This document shows, one piece after another, positions 7,634-14,439 of a stretch of DNA of 47,113 nucleotides. The notes beneath the pieces were generated by a model that was not told where the DNA came from, did no database searches, and worked only from the letters and a program-made list of their open reading frames with translations. The first letter of the stretch is position 1. Each line of letters opens with the position of its first letter. The DNA comes from a virus. The translations under genes and the position numbers were made by a program. The stretch covers positions 1-47,113 of IMG/VR virus record IMGVR_UViG_3300017989_006424; one strand, given 5' to 3'.

Positions 7634-8572
7634 ATGGGCACATACCGAGGGAACGTAGATAAGCTCAGAGAGGACATCGACCGCATCGTGGAGCGGCTGA
7701 GGCAGTCCTCTATTCCGATCACGACGCTCTACCGGACGGAGTATCACGTCGGCTATGCGACGTTCAAGCGGGAAATCCTGAAGCGCATCTCTGAGGAAGA
7801 GTACCAGCACATTGCCAAGCAAAGGATGGCACAGCTCAATAACGAGGCCACGCAATTCAAGAAAGGTCATACGCCCTGGAATAAAGACGTCAAGGGCCTC
7901 CGCATGTCGCCCGCGACGGAATTCAAGAAAGGGCATTTGCCTCATAATTATAAAAAGATCGGCGCGATTTACATCGTCAAAGACAAAAAGGGCACGCCGT
8001 ATCGCTGGATCAAGCTCAAGGACACCGGACCGAGAGAACACCGGCGAAAGCCTTACGCTCGGTATGTGTGGGAAGGTGAACACGGCCCGATCCCAAAGGG
8101 CGGGATCATCCGCCATAAGGACGGCGATTCACTCAATGACAACCTCGACAATCTCATGTTGATTGACCGGGCTGAGAATGCCCGAATCACGCGCCGCTCG
8201 CCCAAGGCGGAGGCGAACCGATTGAAGGCTTTACGGAAGGCGGCAAAGAAACGCTGGCGAGCCTATCGTAAGAAAAAAAAGGAACAGGCGGAAGCTCTGG
8301 AATCTCTCAGGCAAAAGAGATTGAAGGCGGTCGCCGAAGAAGTGCGCGACAAGGAATTGCACGAGGAGAATATCATCCAGATCAGAGGGCCGTTGACGGT
8401 TTGGTACGATTGCCCGGGCTGTGGATACAGGGCGAAAGAAGAAGCTCTCCCCTGTCCGAAATGCGGGTCGATTGTCCGATTCGAGCGCATCGAGCACGCG
8501 ATGGAGTATATCGAGAATTGGAATGAAATGAGGGACGGAGCACGTCCGGCAAGGAAGGCTGCATGTTCATGA
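7634..8572 (+). CDS. HNH endonuclease with C-terminal zinc ribbon
   Basis: The 312-residue product looks like a free-standing HNH endonuclease of the homing type. Two FKKGH repeats (residues 75-79, 97-101) resemble the NUMOD-like DNA-binding elements of such enzymes. The core holds RHKDGDSLNDNLDNL (160-174) with His161, Asp163, Asn170 and Asn173, the HNH metal and catalytic pattern. A long basic helix follows, then a zinc ribbon with Cys pairs at 260/263 and 274/277. It starts two bases after the ParB-like stop and overlaps the next start by ten bases, so it is built into the operon and may be a tolerated selfish gene or have a packaging/replication role. Confidence 0.75.
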   Translation: MGTYRGNVDKLREDIDRIVERLRQSSIPITTLYRTEYHVGYATFKREILKRISEEEYQHIAKQRMAQLNNEATQFKKGHTPWNKDVKGLRMSPATEFKKGHLPHNYKKIGAIYIVKDKKGTPYRWIKLKDTGPREHRRKPYARYVWEGEHGPIPKGGIIRHKDGDSLNDNLDNLMLIDRAENARITRRSPKAEANRLKALRKAAKKRWRAYRKKKKEQAEALESLRQKRLKAVAEEVRDKELHEENIIQIRGPLTVWYDCPGCGYRAKEEALPCPKCGSIVRFERIEHAMEYIENWNEMRDGARPARKAACS

Positions 8573-9606
8573 TTACGGAATGGTTTGAACGCTACGAAGT
8601 CAACGAGAAAGGACACCCGGCAAAGCCGGGAGACAAGCTGCGAAAAGGACGTTTAGATTATATCAGATCGAAAGTTCATGGACGATCTCAAAGCGCGGGC
8701 TTTGCTGCTATGCAATCTGTCGCGGGGGAATATGCCTATGAGGTCTTTGGACTCTTTCATAAATTCCTGGAGATCAAAGGGCATGCAGAGGCCGAGAAAC
8801 GAAGTGGCCCCCTTTTAAACGCCCGAAACGAACCGGCAACGATAGAAGATTTGGCATTTATCTGTCGATGGCCAGTCGAGCGCGTGCGTCATGCGTTAGC
8901 TGTTCTATGCCATCCGAGAGTCGAATGGATGTTTGTTCTGAATTCCCATCAAGAGAGTAGTGAATTACTCGACACTATAGATTCCCGGAAATTCCCGGAA
9001 TTCCCGGAGGGGTCAGAGCAAGGTTTAGGGTGCCCAGATTCACACTTTCCCGGAATTCCCAGAAAAAACGGGATATTACCTAAAATCGGCGATCCTGAGC
9101 AAAAAAACGGCATAGATTGCCCAAGTCCACACTTTCCCGGAATTCCCGGACGCTTCTTGAATACAACTCAACACAATACAAGATATACTATACACACACA
9201 CTCAAAGGGCAAGCGAGCAGAAGCGTTTGAATTAAAACCTACCGGAATGGGAGGGAATGACCAGGTAAGCTACGCGCTCCAGGACTGTATCGACGCCTGT
9301 GTCATGGTGGGCATCCCCAAACCCAACGCGCAGAGTTATTACGACCACTACAATTCTCAGGGATGGAAAAAAGCCAACAGCCAGCCGATTACCAGCTTGC
9401 GGTCCCACATGGTCAAGCGATGGGATCGAGCGGCTCAGTGTTGGGACTTTGACAGGAGCCAGTCGAATGGATTCAGACGAGAAGCGACTAAAGCAAATCA
9501 ATCGCCAAATCATAATCAGACAAAAGCAGTCTCGGGCACGCAGAGAAAGAGAATCAGCGACCAGGATTTCGGAGACGACCTCCTCGATCCGTGCGCCGAG
9601 GACTGA
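8563..9606 (+). CDS. Putative replication initiator (lambda O-like in position)
   Basis: This 347-residue protein is called an initiator mainly from context: it precedes a DnaC-like helicase loader, and its gene contains iteron-like repeats beside an AT-rich stretch (see 8981-9205), the arrangement known for lambda O. The N-terminal ~120 residues, including IEDLAFICRWPVERVRHALAV, could form a winged-helix DNA-binding domain as in phage replisome organisers. Residues ~140-215 are low-complexity because they are encoded by the repeats. The C-terminal domain (YALQDCIDACVMVGIPKPNAQSYYDHYNSQGW begins it) resembles the helicase-loader contact region of such proteins. Two ATGs, 8563 and 8569, follow AAGGAAGG (8551-8558); either may start it. 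The end overlaps the loader gene by 140 bases. Confidence 0.6.
   Translation: MFMITEWFERYEVNEKGHPAKPGDKLRKGRLDYIRSKVHGRSQSAGFAAMQSVAGEYAYEVFGLFHKFLEIKGHAEAEKRSGPLLNARNEPATIEDLAFICRWPVERVRHALAVLCHPRVEWMFVLNSHQESSELLDTIDSRKFPEFPEGSEQGLGCPDSHFPGIPRKNGILPKIGDPEQKNGIDCPSPHFPGIPGRFLNTTQHNTRYTIHTHSKGKRAEAFELKPTGMGGNDQVSYALQDCIDACVMVGIPKPNAQSYYDHYNSQGWKKANSQPITSLRSHMVKRWDRAAQCWDFDRSQSNGFRREATKANQSPNHNQTKAVSGTQRKRISDQDFGDDLLDPCAED
8981..9205 (+). other. Likely replication origin: iterons plus AT-rich unwinding element
   Basis: Copies of TTCCCGG(A) cluster inside the initiator gene. Three lie back to back at 8981-9009 (ATTCCCGGA units). Two larger 20-bp copies, CACACTTTCCCGGAATTCCC, occur at 9041-9060 and 9128-9147, 87 bases apart, each preceded by TGCCCA. 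The runs AAAAAACGG(G/C)ATA at 9063 and 9102 are also duplicated. Directly downstream, 9155-9205 is very AT-rich with ATACAACTCAACACAATACA and TATACTATACAC. In lambda and relatives the initiator binds iterons within its own gene and melts a neighbouring AT-rich element, so this is the best origin candidate in the window. Confidence 0.65.
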
Positions 9607-10333
9607 GGATGAACATCAATGTCCTCGGTGCCATAAGGGGAATGTGGAGTTGATGGACCTGACCGGTGAGGGAGATTTGGCCGGTCCGTTTTCAAAGCTG
9701 TGCTCGACGTGTAATGACGAGCGGTTGGATTATTTAAAGCGCCGTGCACGCCAGGAACTGCGGGTGAAAAGGGAGGCGAAGGCCGCAAAGCTTCGATCCG
9801 GCATTGAGAAAACCATACCGCCGCTCTTTCGGAAGGCCCGGCTATGGAAGATCAGCTCCAAACTCAGGGCGGTGTTGCTTGGCCATAATCCTAAAACGGG
9901 CCTCGTGCTGTACGGGCCGACCGGACGGGGTAAAAGTTTTGCGATGTGCGCTTTGCTTCGCTATTTGATCGGTCAAGGCCAATCGGCTGTTCGTGTGGGG
10001 TACGAACGGTTATGCCTGGAAATTCGCGACACGTTTAAACGGGATAACAATACGTCCGAGCTGGACGTGATTCGGCCGTACTTGTCCCCGGACGTCCTGC
10101 TGATCGAGGACCTGGGGGCCGGCAAGGCGATTGGGTCTGTCCAGTCTGATTTCAGTCTGCGTGTGATTTACGTCATTGTCGATCATCGACTCGAACAATG
10201 CAACACGACCCTCATTACCACGAACATGGCGAAGCGCACATTGAGTGAAAGTTTTGATGAGCGAATTGCCAGTCGATTGTCTGTGATGACGTGGCAAGGG
10301 ATTGGGGGAAAGGATAAACGGGAAAAGGAGTGA
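9467..10333 (+). CDS. DnaC-like helicase-loader AAA+ ATPase
   Basis: The 288-residue protein has a DnaC/IstB-type AAA+ core: Walker A GPTGRGKS (150-157), Walker B DVLLIED (209-215), sensor-like LITTNM and an arginine-rich end (DERIASRL). The N-terminus carries two Cys pairs, C52-x-x-C55 and C79-x-x-C82, likely a zinc-binding region. Family members load the replicative helicase onto origin DNA. No helicase gene is visible, so it probably loads the host DnaB. Start 9467 is backed by AGGAG at 9454-9458; this start lies inside the initiator gene and gives a 140-base overlap in another frame. Later starts would delete the first Cys pair. Confidence 0.75.
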   Translation: MDSDEKRLKQINRQIIIRQKQSRARRERESATRISETTSSIRAPRTEDEHQCPRCHKGNVELMDLTGEGDLAGPFSKLCSTCNDERLDYLKRRARQELRVKREAKAAKLRSGIEKTIPPLFRKARLWKISSKLRAVLLGHNPKTGLVLYGPTGRGKSFAMCALLRYLIGQGQSAVRVGYERLCLEIRDTFKRDNNTSELDVIRPYLSPDVLLIEDLGAGKAIGSVQSDFSLRVIYVIVDHRLEQCNTTLITTNMAKRTLSESFDERIASRLSVMTWQGIGGKDKREKE

Positions 10334-10337
10334 CACC

Positions 10338-10538
10338 ATGAGCCTCGTCAAAAAAATCATCCAGAAGCTCGAAGATGACGCGACGGACCTCAAAGGCCAC
10401 ATCGCCACGCTCCAGGCTCGGGCCGACCGAACGAAAGCGGTGGCCGACCAGTTGCGTGAGATGTATGCCGATGAACTCAAAGCGGAAGAGGCGAAAGCAC
10501 TGAAACAGCGAACCACTCGAAGCACGCGCAGACTTTAA
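10338..10538 (+). CDS. Small coiled-coil protein, unknown function
   Basis: This 66-residue, highly charged protein is predicted to be one long helix (residues 2-58), with heptad-like spacing of Leu, Ile and Ala, and ends in a basic tail TTRSTRRL. AAAAGGAG lies eight bases before the ATG. It follows the helicase-loader gene by four bases and precedes rusA, so it belongs to the replication operon. It might be an accessory factor for the loader or nucleic-acid binding via its basic end, but no family is recognised. Confidence 0.6.
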   Translation: MSLVKKIIQKLEDDATDLKGHIATLQARADRTKAVADQLREMYADELKAEEAKALKQRTTRSTRRL

Positions 10539-10568
10539 ACCGTACAAAAAACTCATGTAGGAGAGCCA

Positions 10569-11204
10569 ATGAGAATAGAGTTCTTTATCCCGGGCCGGGC
10601 CCGTCCGGCTGGAAGCAAAGGGGCGTTCAGGCATAAGCATACGGGCGAGATCATCGTGACTCATGCAAACCCGGCGACGAAAGAGTGGATGAACACGGTG
10701 AAGTCTTTTGCTTTAGAGGCGGCGAAACGACACGTTCAAGAGAATCCGAAAGAGAAGATTACAGCCATCACGCCGGCCAATAGACCGTGTCAAATGATGA
10801 TCCGGGCAACCGGAATGAAGCCGACGACGGAAGCGGTCTGCCTCAAATTGGTTTTTCTCAGGGATCGGCCACAGGCTCACTATGGCACCGGGCGTAACGC
10901 CGGCGTATTGAAAAAGTCGGCGCCACCCCACCTCATCCAAACGCCGGATTTAACGAAACTCATACGGGCCGTGGAGGACGGCTTGACCGGGATCATCTGG
11001 AAAGACGACAAACAGGTGATTGCCCAAGCGACCATCAAGCGTTATTGCCGGGGCGATGAGATCCCCGGCGTTCAAGTAATCGTCGAAACCGTGCATGGAT
11101 TGAAAGGATTTTATGATGGCAAAGAAAAAGAAATCAGAGGACAAGGGACAGGGTTCCTTTTCGGGAGTGTTGGGCGGGAAGGTGGAAACGACGGCGGTGA
11201 TTAA
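10569..11204 (+). CDS. rusA: RusA-family Holliday junction resolvase
   Basis: RusA homodimers cut four-way DNA junctions. This product shows the family core TPDLTKLIRAVEDGLTGIIWKDDKQV with acidic residues Asp127, Asp137 and Asp146-147, the expected catalytic and metal-binding positions, plus the N-terminal PGRARPAGSKGAF stretch. Length is 211 residues, longer than the ~120-residue E. coli RusA, owing to a middle insertion and a Gly-rich tail. The tail overlaps the next gene by 92 bases. AGGAGAG precedes the start. In this phage it would resolve branched replication intermediates before packaging, together with exo-bet. Confidence 0.8.
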   Translation: MRIEFFIPGRARPAGSKGAFRHKHTGEIIVTHANPATKEWMNTVKSFALEAAKRHVQENPKEKITAITPANRPCQMMIRATGMKPTTEAVCLKLVFLRDRPQAHYGTGRNAGVLKKSAPPHLIQTPDLTKLIRAVEDGLTGIIWKDDKQVIAQATIKRYCRGDEIPGVQVIVETVHGLKGFYDGKEKEIRGQGTGFLFGSVGREGGNDGGD

Positions 11205-11547
11205 CCAACTGAATATTGGCTGCCATAAGGACGATATCTCGTTTACGTCGTTGTCGCTGAAAGGCGAGGACAACGAGATCATTACCGATATGGTCAAAAA
11301 CGAACGCGACGTGTTGATAGCGATCGCTCTGCAAATGCCGGACAAGCAATTCCCGCCGATCCAGGTCAAGGGCAAGCTCAAGGGCTACAGCATCGCCAAG
11401 ACGTGCGACAGTCCGAAGATCATCAATATTCAGTTCAGCTCGAATCAGGTGCAGCAGATTACCCATTTGATCCGGTCCGAGGAAGAGATCCTGCTGACCT
11501 TCACCGAGTGCGAGCCGGAGCTGGAGTTTGGGGAGGGGCGGGAATGA
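11113..11547 (+). CDS. Conserved-looking phage protein, unknown function
   Basis: The 144-residue product starts with a Lys-rich stretch (AKKKKSEDK) and continues as a probable beta-rich domain (VETTAVINQLNIG, VLIAIALQMPD, KLKGYSIAKT). The C-terminus is acidic (EPELEFGEGRE). Two ATGs, 11113 and 11116, follow GAAAGGA. It overlaps the rusA tail by 92 bases and ends in an ATGA overlap with the next small gene. Position in a replication operon and the beta-rich, acidic-tailed pattern would fit a single-strand-binding-like protein, but that is speculation; no family signature is seen. Confidence 0.6.
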   Translation: MMAKKKKSEDKGQGSFSGVLGGKVETTAVINQLNIGCHKDDISFTSLSLKGEDNEIITDMVKNERDVLIAIALQMPDKQFPPIQVKGKLKGYSIAKTCDSPKIINIQFSSNQVQQITHLIRSEEEILLTFTECEPELEFGEGRE

Positions 11548-11654
11548 TCGTTGTTGAATACAACCACCGCATCAGGCAAAAGCCGGTGAGCGTGAAGGTG
11601 CCGAAACGAATTGCCAGGAAGATTGCGGCGTTAAGGGTTTTGGTGACAAAGTAA
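11544..11654 (+). CDS. Very small basic protein, unknown
   Basis: A 36-codon frame begins at an ATG overlapping the previous stop (ATGA), with a GGGAGGGGCGG ribosome binding site just upstream. The peptide is strongly basic (MIVVEYNHRIRQKPVSVKVP then KRIARKIAALRVLVTK). The spacing and start make it likely to be translated, but the function is unknown. Confidence 0.4.
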   Translation: MIVVEYNHRIRQKPVSVKVPKRIARKIAALRVLVTK

Positions 11655-11679
11655 TGGTTTTAACGAAAGGAGTTGACAG

Positions 11680-12234
11680 ATGTTGGCAGAGTTGGGAACA
11701 AACGCACTGAGTGTGGAGGGCGTGACAGTGACATCGACCATGATGATAATGGGTGTGGGCGTCGGGCTGGTGGTCGAGCTGGTCAAGGCGGTGTTGAGCA
11801 AATGGCCGGGCTTTACGGCGGAGATGCGAAAACCGATGTTGCCGCTGGTCGGGATCGGATTGTCGATGCTGGCGTTTGGCGTGGCCGGGATCGAGAACTG
11901 GCTGCTCGGCGGGATCGTGATGGGTTTGGCCGCGGGCGGCGGTTACGATTTTCTAAAAGGCGTCACGCGGAAAGCCGCCAAAATGGGATCGGCGGCGCCG
12001 TTGTTGGCGGTTCTTCTTCTGGCGAGCCTGTCCGGGTGCCGGGCGTATATGGAACCGAAGCTCAAACAGCAGTTCGAGCAGGCGGCGATTCTGAGCCGGG
12101 CGTGGCTGGAGGATTGCGAGGACGGCAACCCCGAGGCGTGCAGCGAGGGCCTGCGGCTATGCAACGAGACGATGGAGCTGGTCGTGGACGCGATGAACAA
12201 TCAGCCGTCGAGTGAGAAAGGGGGTGAAAAGTGA
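11680..12234 (+). CDS. Putative holin-like membrane protein with internal lipobox
   Basis: The 184-residue protein has three hydrophobic segments (about 17-38, 52-70, 74-90) followed by a basic linker, then a fourth hydrophobic stretch ending LLLASLSGC (Cys120), a classic lipoprotein signal (lipobox L-S-G-C). The remaining 64 residues are soluble and acidic. The first part looks like a holin or other small phage membrane protein, while the second half looks like an outer-membrane spanin or lipoprotein. An in-frame ATG at 11983 would give an 83-residue lipoprotein with an 18-residue signal. AAAGGAG precedes the 11680 start. Whether it is one fused protein or two products from one frame cannot be told. 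Confidence 0.55.
   Translation: MLAELGTNALSVEGVTVTSTMMIMGVGVGLVVELVKAVLSKWPGFTAEMRKPMLPLVGIGLSMLAFGVAGIENWLLGGIVMGLAAGGGYDFLKGVTRKAAKMGSAAPLLAVLLLASLSGCRAYMEPKLKQQFEQAAILSRAWLEDCEDGNPEACSEGLRLCNETMELVVDAMNNQPSSEKGGEK
11983..12234 (+). CDS. Possible internal-start lipoprotein (o-spanin-like)
   Basis: Translation from the in-frame ATG at 11983 would yield 83 residues with an ideal type II signal: a short start, a Leu/Ala-rich core and the lipobox LSGC with Cys at position 19 of this product. The mature part (RAYMEPKLKQQFEQAA...) is helical with four more Cys. Small lipoproteins of this kind are known as outer-membrane spanins in lambda-like phages, often embedded in another lysis gene, although usually in a different frame. 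The upstream ribosome binding site is weak, so expression from this start is uncertain. Confidence 0.35.
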   Translation: MGSAAPLLAVLLLASLSGCRAYMEPKLKQQFEQAAILSRAWLEDCEDGNPEACSEGLRLCNETMELVVDAMNNQPSSEKGGEK

Positions 12235-12542
12235 CAGTTCAAGAACTGATTGCCGATTTACCGGAGATCGTCAGGCCGATGGCCGAGCTGTGGCTTCCCG
12301 TCATAAAATCATGGTCCACCGTGCAGATGGAATCCTGGCTCAGAGATATTCTGTCCAACTGGCAGGAAGGCTATTCTCGCGTGGTCAAGGACATGGACGT
12401 GGCGACCCGCAAGGCGGAGCACGAAAGGGTCAATGAGGCGATTCGGGCGGCGAATAACAACTGGTCGGCCTATATCGAACAGCAGCGGGAAATGATCCTG
12501 GCGATGATCGCCGGATTGCTGACCAAGGTGTTGGGGGCGTAG
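12231..12542 (+). CDS. Small helical protein, possibly lysis-associated
   Basis: Translation starts at GTG 12231, overlapping the previous stop (GTGA), with AAAGGGGG just upstream. The 103-residue product is mostly amphipathic helix (EHERVNEAIRAANNNWSAYI, then a hydrophobic end EMILAMIAGLLTKVLGA). The C-terminal hydrophobic stretch of about 14 residues might touch a membrane. Being tightly coupled to the holin-like gene suggests a shared role, but no family is recognised. Confidence 0.55.
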   Translation: MTVQELIADLPEIVRPMAELWLPVIKSWSTVQMESWLRDILSNWQEGYSRVVKDMDVATRKAEHERVNEAIRAANNNWSAYIEQQREMILAMIAGLLTKVLGA

Positions 12543-12575
12543 CCGACGTGAAGGAAGAACAGGTCAATCATCGTT

Positions 12576-12622
12576 CCCCCGCCTGGGACACCCCTGTAGC
12601 ATCCCGCACAGGCAGGCGGGGG
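12576..12622 (+). terminator. Hairpin terminator candidate before the modification cassette
   Basis: A 10-bp GC-rich stem, CCCCCGCCTG (12576-12585) with CAGGCGGGGG (12613-12622), closes a 27-base loop. The bases after it (ACGTCTTGTTGTC) are only moderately T-rich, so it may be a weak intrinsic terminator. It lies between the lysis-like genes and a promoter-led cassette. Confidence 0.55.
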
Positions 12623-12667
12623 ACGTCTTGTTGTCATAAAATATTATGAAGTATTCAGATTATTTTA

Positions 12668-12696
12668 TTGATACAAGCAAGGAAATAAGGTACACT
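12668..12696 (+). promoter_or_regulatory. Sigma70-type promoter for the DNA-modification cassette
   Basis: TTGATA at 12668-12673 and TACACT at 12691-12696 are separated by exactly 17 bases, in AT-rich DNA. Transcription would be expected to begin about seven bases after the -10 box, at or within a base or two of the ATG at 12703. The mRNA would then be nearly leaderless. The alternative is an upstream promoter with AAGG at 12687-12690 as a distant ribosome binding site. Confidence 0.55.
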
Positions 12697-12702
12697 TAAG
12701 CT

Positions 12703-13104
12703 ATGGCAACGACTCAAAACATTTTTAAAGAGCCGGTGGTGTTCAACATTGGTTATCAAGGCTATGACCTGACGTCATTCATTTCGGCGTTAAAAGCTGC
12801 GGGTATTGATCGTTTAGTGGATCTTCGAGAGAGGCCGGTCAGTCGCAAGAAAGGGTTTTCGAGAAGGCAACTGGAGAGCGCCCTGAAAGCAGAGGGTATC
12901 GCGTATAGCTGGATGGGTCGGCTCCTGGGCGGCTTTTCGATCCCAAAGGAAACCTGGAGGATCGGATGCAAACAGATGGCTGACATGGCTCAGAGCGAAA
13001 CGATCGTCATGATGTGCATGGAAGCGAATGTCAAAGAGTGTCATCGAAGGCAGTTGGCGGATATCCTGGCGATCGAGTATGAGATTCACAACATCAATCT
13101 GTGA
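12703..13104 (+). CDS. DUF488 protein
   Basis: The 133-residue protein fits DUF488: the N-terminal FNIGYQGYDL (14-23), the conserved LVDLRERPVSRKKGFS (38-53), and near the end CMEANVKECHRR (Cys105, Cys113-His-Arg-Arg). DUF488 proteins are widespread, sometimes beside DNA-modification or nucleotide genes, with no firmly established biochemical role; the conserved Cys and His residues suggest an enzyme. Here it heads a three-gene cassette with a predicted adenine-modifying enzyme and a ParB-like protein, with ten bases between this stop and the next start. A promoter lies directly upstream. Confidence 0.8.
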   Translation: MATTQNIFKEPVVFNIGYQGYDLTSFISALKAAGIDRLVDLRERPVSRKKGFSRRQLESALKAEGIAYSWMGRLLGGFSIPKETWRIGCKQMADMAQSETIVMMCMEANVKECHRRQLADILAIEYEIHNINL

Positions 13105-13113
13105 GGCAACGGA

Positions 13114-14439
13114 ATGTTTCGTGGCGTAGTCGGGCACGAGATCAGGGATTGGATCATTAGCAATGCACGCTGTGTAAGCGGCCGGACGGTCTATGTCGGG
13201 TGTAGCGGCGCTTTCACTATCGAGACGGTCTTGTCTCAATTGAACGCTCCCCCTGAGAGAATAATCTCCAGCGACGTGTCACTCTATAGTAGTGCGTTAG
13301 GCTGTTATTATACCGATACGCCTTTTGACCTGACAACGCGGCCGGGCTATGAATGGCTGTCCCCTTTCCTGACGAACACCGCAGAGATCGCCGCGGCGGT
13401 TGTGGTGGTCCAGGAAATGAACCTGTACCGGACGCGCAAGACGTCGTATCACCGGCGAATGTGGGATCATTACCAGAATCATTTCAAAGCGTATCATAGC
13501 GCTGTGCTGGACAAACTCGCCAAGCGCAAATCCCTCCTCACAATTGACGATTATCAAGCCCTCGACGTGAAGGATTTTGTCCATCAATGCCCTGCGGATA
13601 GCGTGTTCCTGTCCTTCATGCCGTTCTATGCAGGCGATTATGCCAGCATGTTTCGCGTGTTGGATGAGGCGTTTGAATGGACGGCCCCTGCGTTCGAGGA
13701 ACTGACGCCGGAACGAAAAGAAGCATTGCTTCGCGGGATCAGCGAAAAGCTCAACTACGTGCATCTAGACGATCAGCGCCGAGCGTTCATGCCGATCCGG
13801 GCCAGTGTGGGGGGCGGTCGAAAGGTCCCTGTGTACCTGTATAGTAATCTGGGCCATGCAGGCTCGGAGGTTTACTATAAGCCGTCCATCAATGCGTGGG
13901 ACGTCCCGCCGTACAAGATTCTCCAAGTCGATCAGGAACTCGGCGCGCCGTATGACCTCAAGATTGTGGCCATCAGCTACCGGCACCTGAGTTACATTCG
14001 CGACAAGAATCTGGCCAAGTCGATCAAGCCGACGAGTCCGAGTTGGGGGTACGGCGTCTTTATAAACGACGTGCTGGTGGGCGTGTTGGGTTGGAATCGA
14101 GGCAAAGACGGTGAAAAATATTACTTGCTCACGGACACCCCGGTTACGTCGAATGTCTATCGCCGAATCAGCAAGCTCATGTGCGCCGTCGCCAAGACCA
14201 AAGCAATGGGGGACATTCTCAGGCAAAGAACAGGGCAGTTCTGGAAAACGTTCACGACGACGGCCCGAACGCAAAAGGCCGTTTCGATGAAGTATCGCGG
14301 TGTGTTTCAAGAGGTCAATCGGGATAAAAAACAAGGCATCATCAACTACGGGTCCAAGTTTAACTGGACGCGAGAAAAGGCCGTCAAGAAATGGATGCAA
14401 TGGGAAAAACAGGCGAAACACTCCAAACAAAAATCGTGA
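13114..14439 (+). CDS. Putative anti-restriction DNA methyltransferase with Mom/GNAT-like C-terminal domain
   Basis: The 441-residue protein resembles the phage family annotated as putative antirestriction adenine methyltransferase. Residues 1-200 look like a class I methyltransferase: motif I YVGCSGAFTIE (27-37), the acidic SSDVSLYSSALG (52-63, Asp54) and a motif-IV-like FMPFY (168-172) where adenine methylases have (D/N)PP(Y/F). Residues ~265-420 look like a GNAT-type acyltransferase related to phage Mu Mom: GVFINDVLVGVLGW (314-327), LLTDTPVTSNVYRRISKLM (338-356) and TTARTQKAVSMKYRG (382-396). The divergent FMPFY leaves open whether methylation occurs. Likely role: modify phage DNA adenine against host restriction. 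Family match is from memory of motifs. Confidence 0.65.
   Translation: MFRGVVGHEIRDWIISNARCVSGRTVYVGCSGAFTIETVLSQLNAPPERIISSDVSLYSSALGCYYTDTPFDLTTRPGYEWLSPFLTNTAEIAAAVVVVQEMNLYRTRKTSYHRRMWDHYQNHFKAYHSAVLDKLAKRKSLLTIDDYQALDVKDFVHQCPADSVFLSFMPFYAGDYASMFRVLDEAFEWTAPAFEELTPERKEALLRGISEKLNYVHLDDQRRAFMPIRASVGGGRKVPVYLYSNLGHAGSEVYYKPSINAWDVPPYKILQVDQELGAPYDLKIVAISYRHLSYIRDKNLAKSIKPTSPSWGYGVFINDVLVGVLGWNRGKDGEKYYLLTDTPVTSNVYRRISKLMCAVAKTKAMGDILRQRTGQFWKTFTTTARTQKAVSMKYRGVFQEVNRDKKQGIINYGSKFNWTREKAVKKWMQWEKQAKHSKQKS

Noticed and set aside
8981-9150. CRISPR-like array
   Set aside because: Repeats are unevenly spaced, lie inside a coding frame and lack uniform spacers; iterons fit better. No CRISPR array or cas gene is seen in the window.
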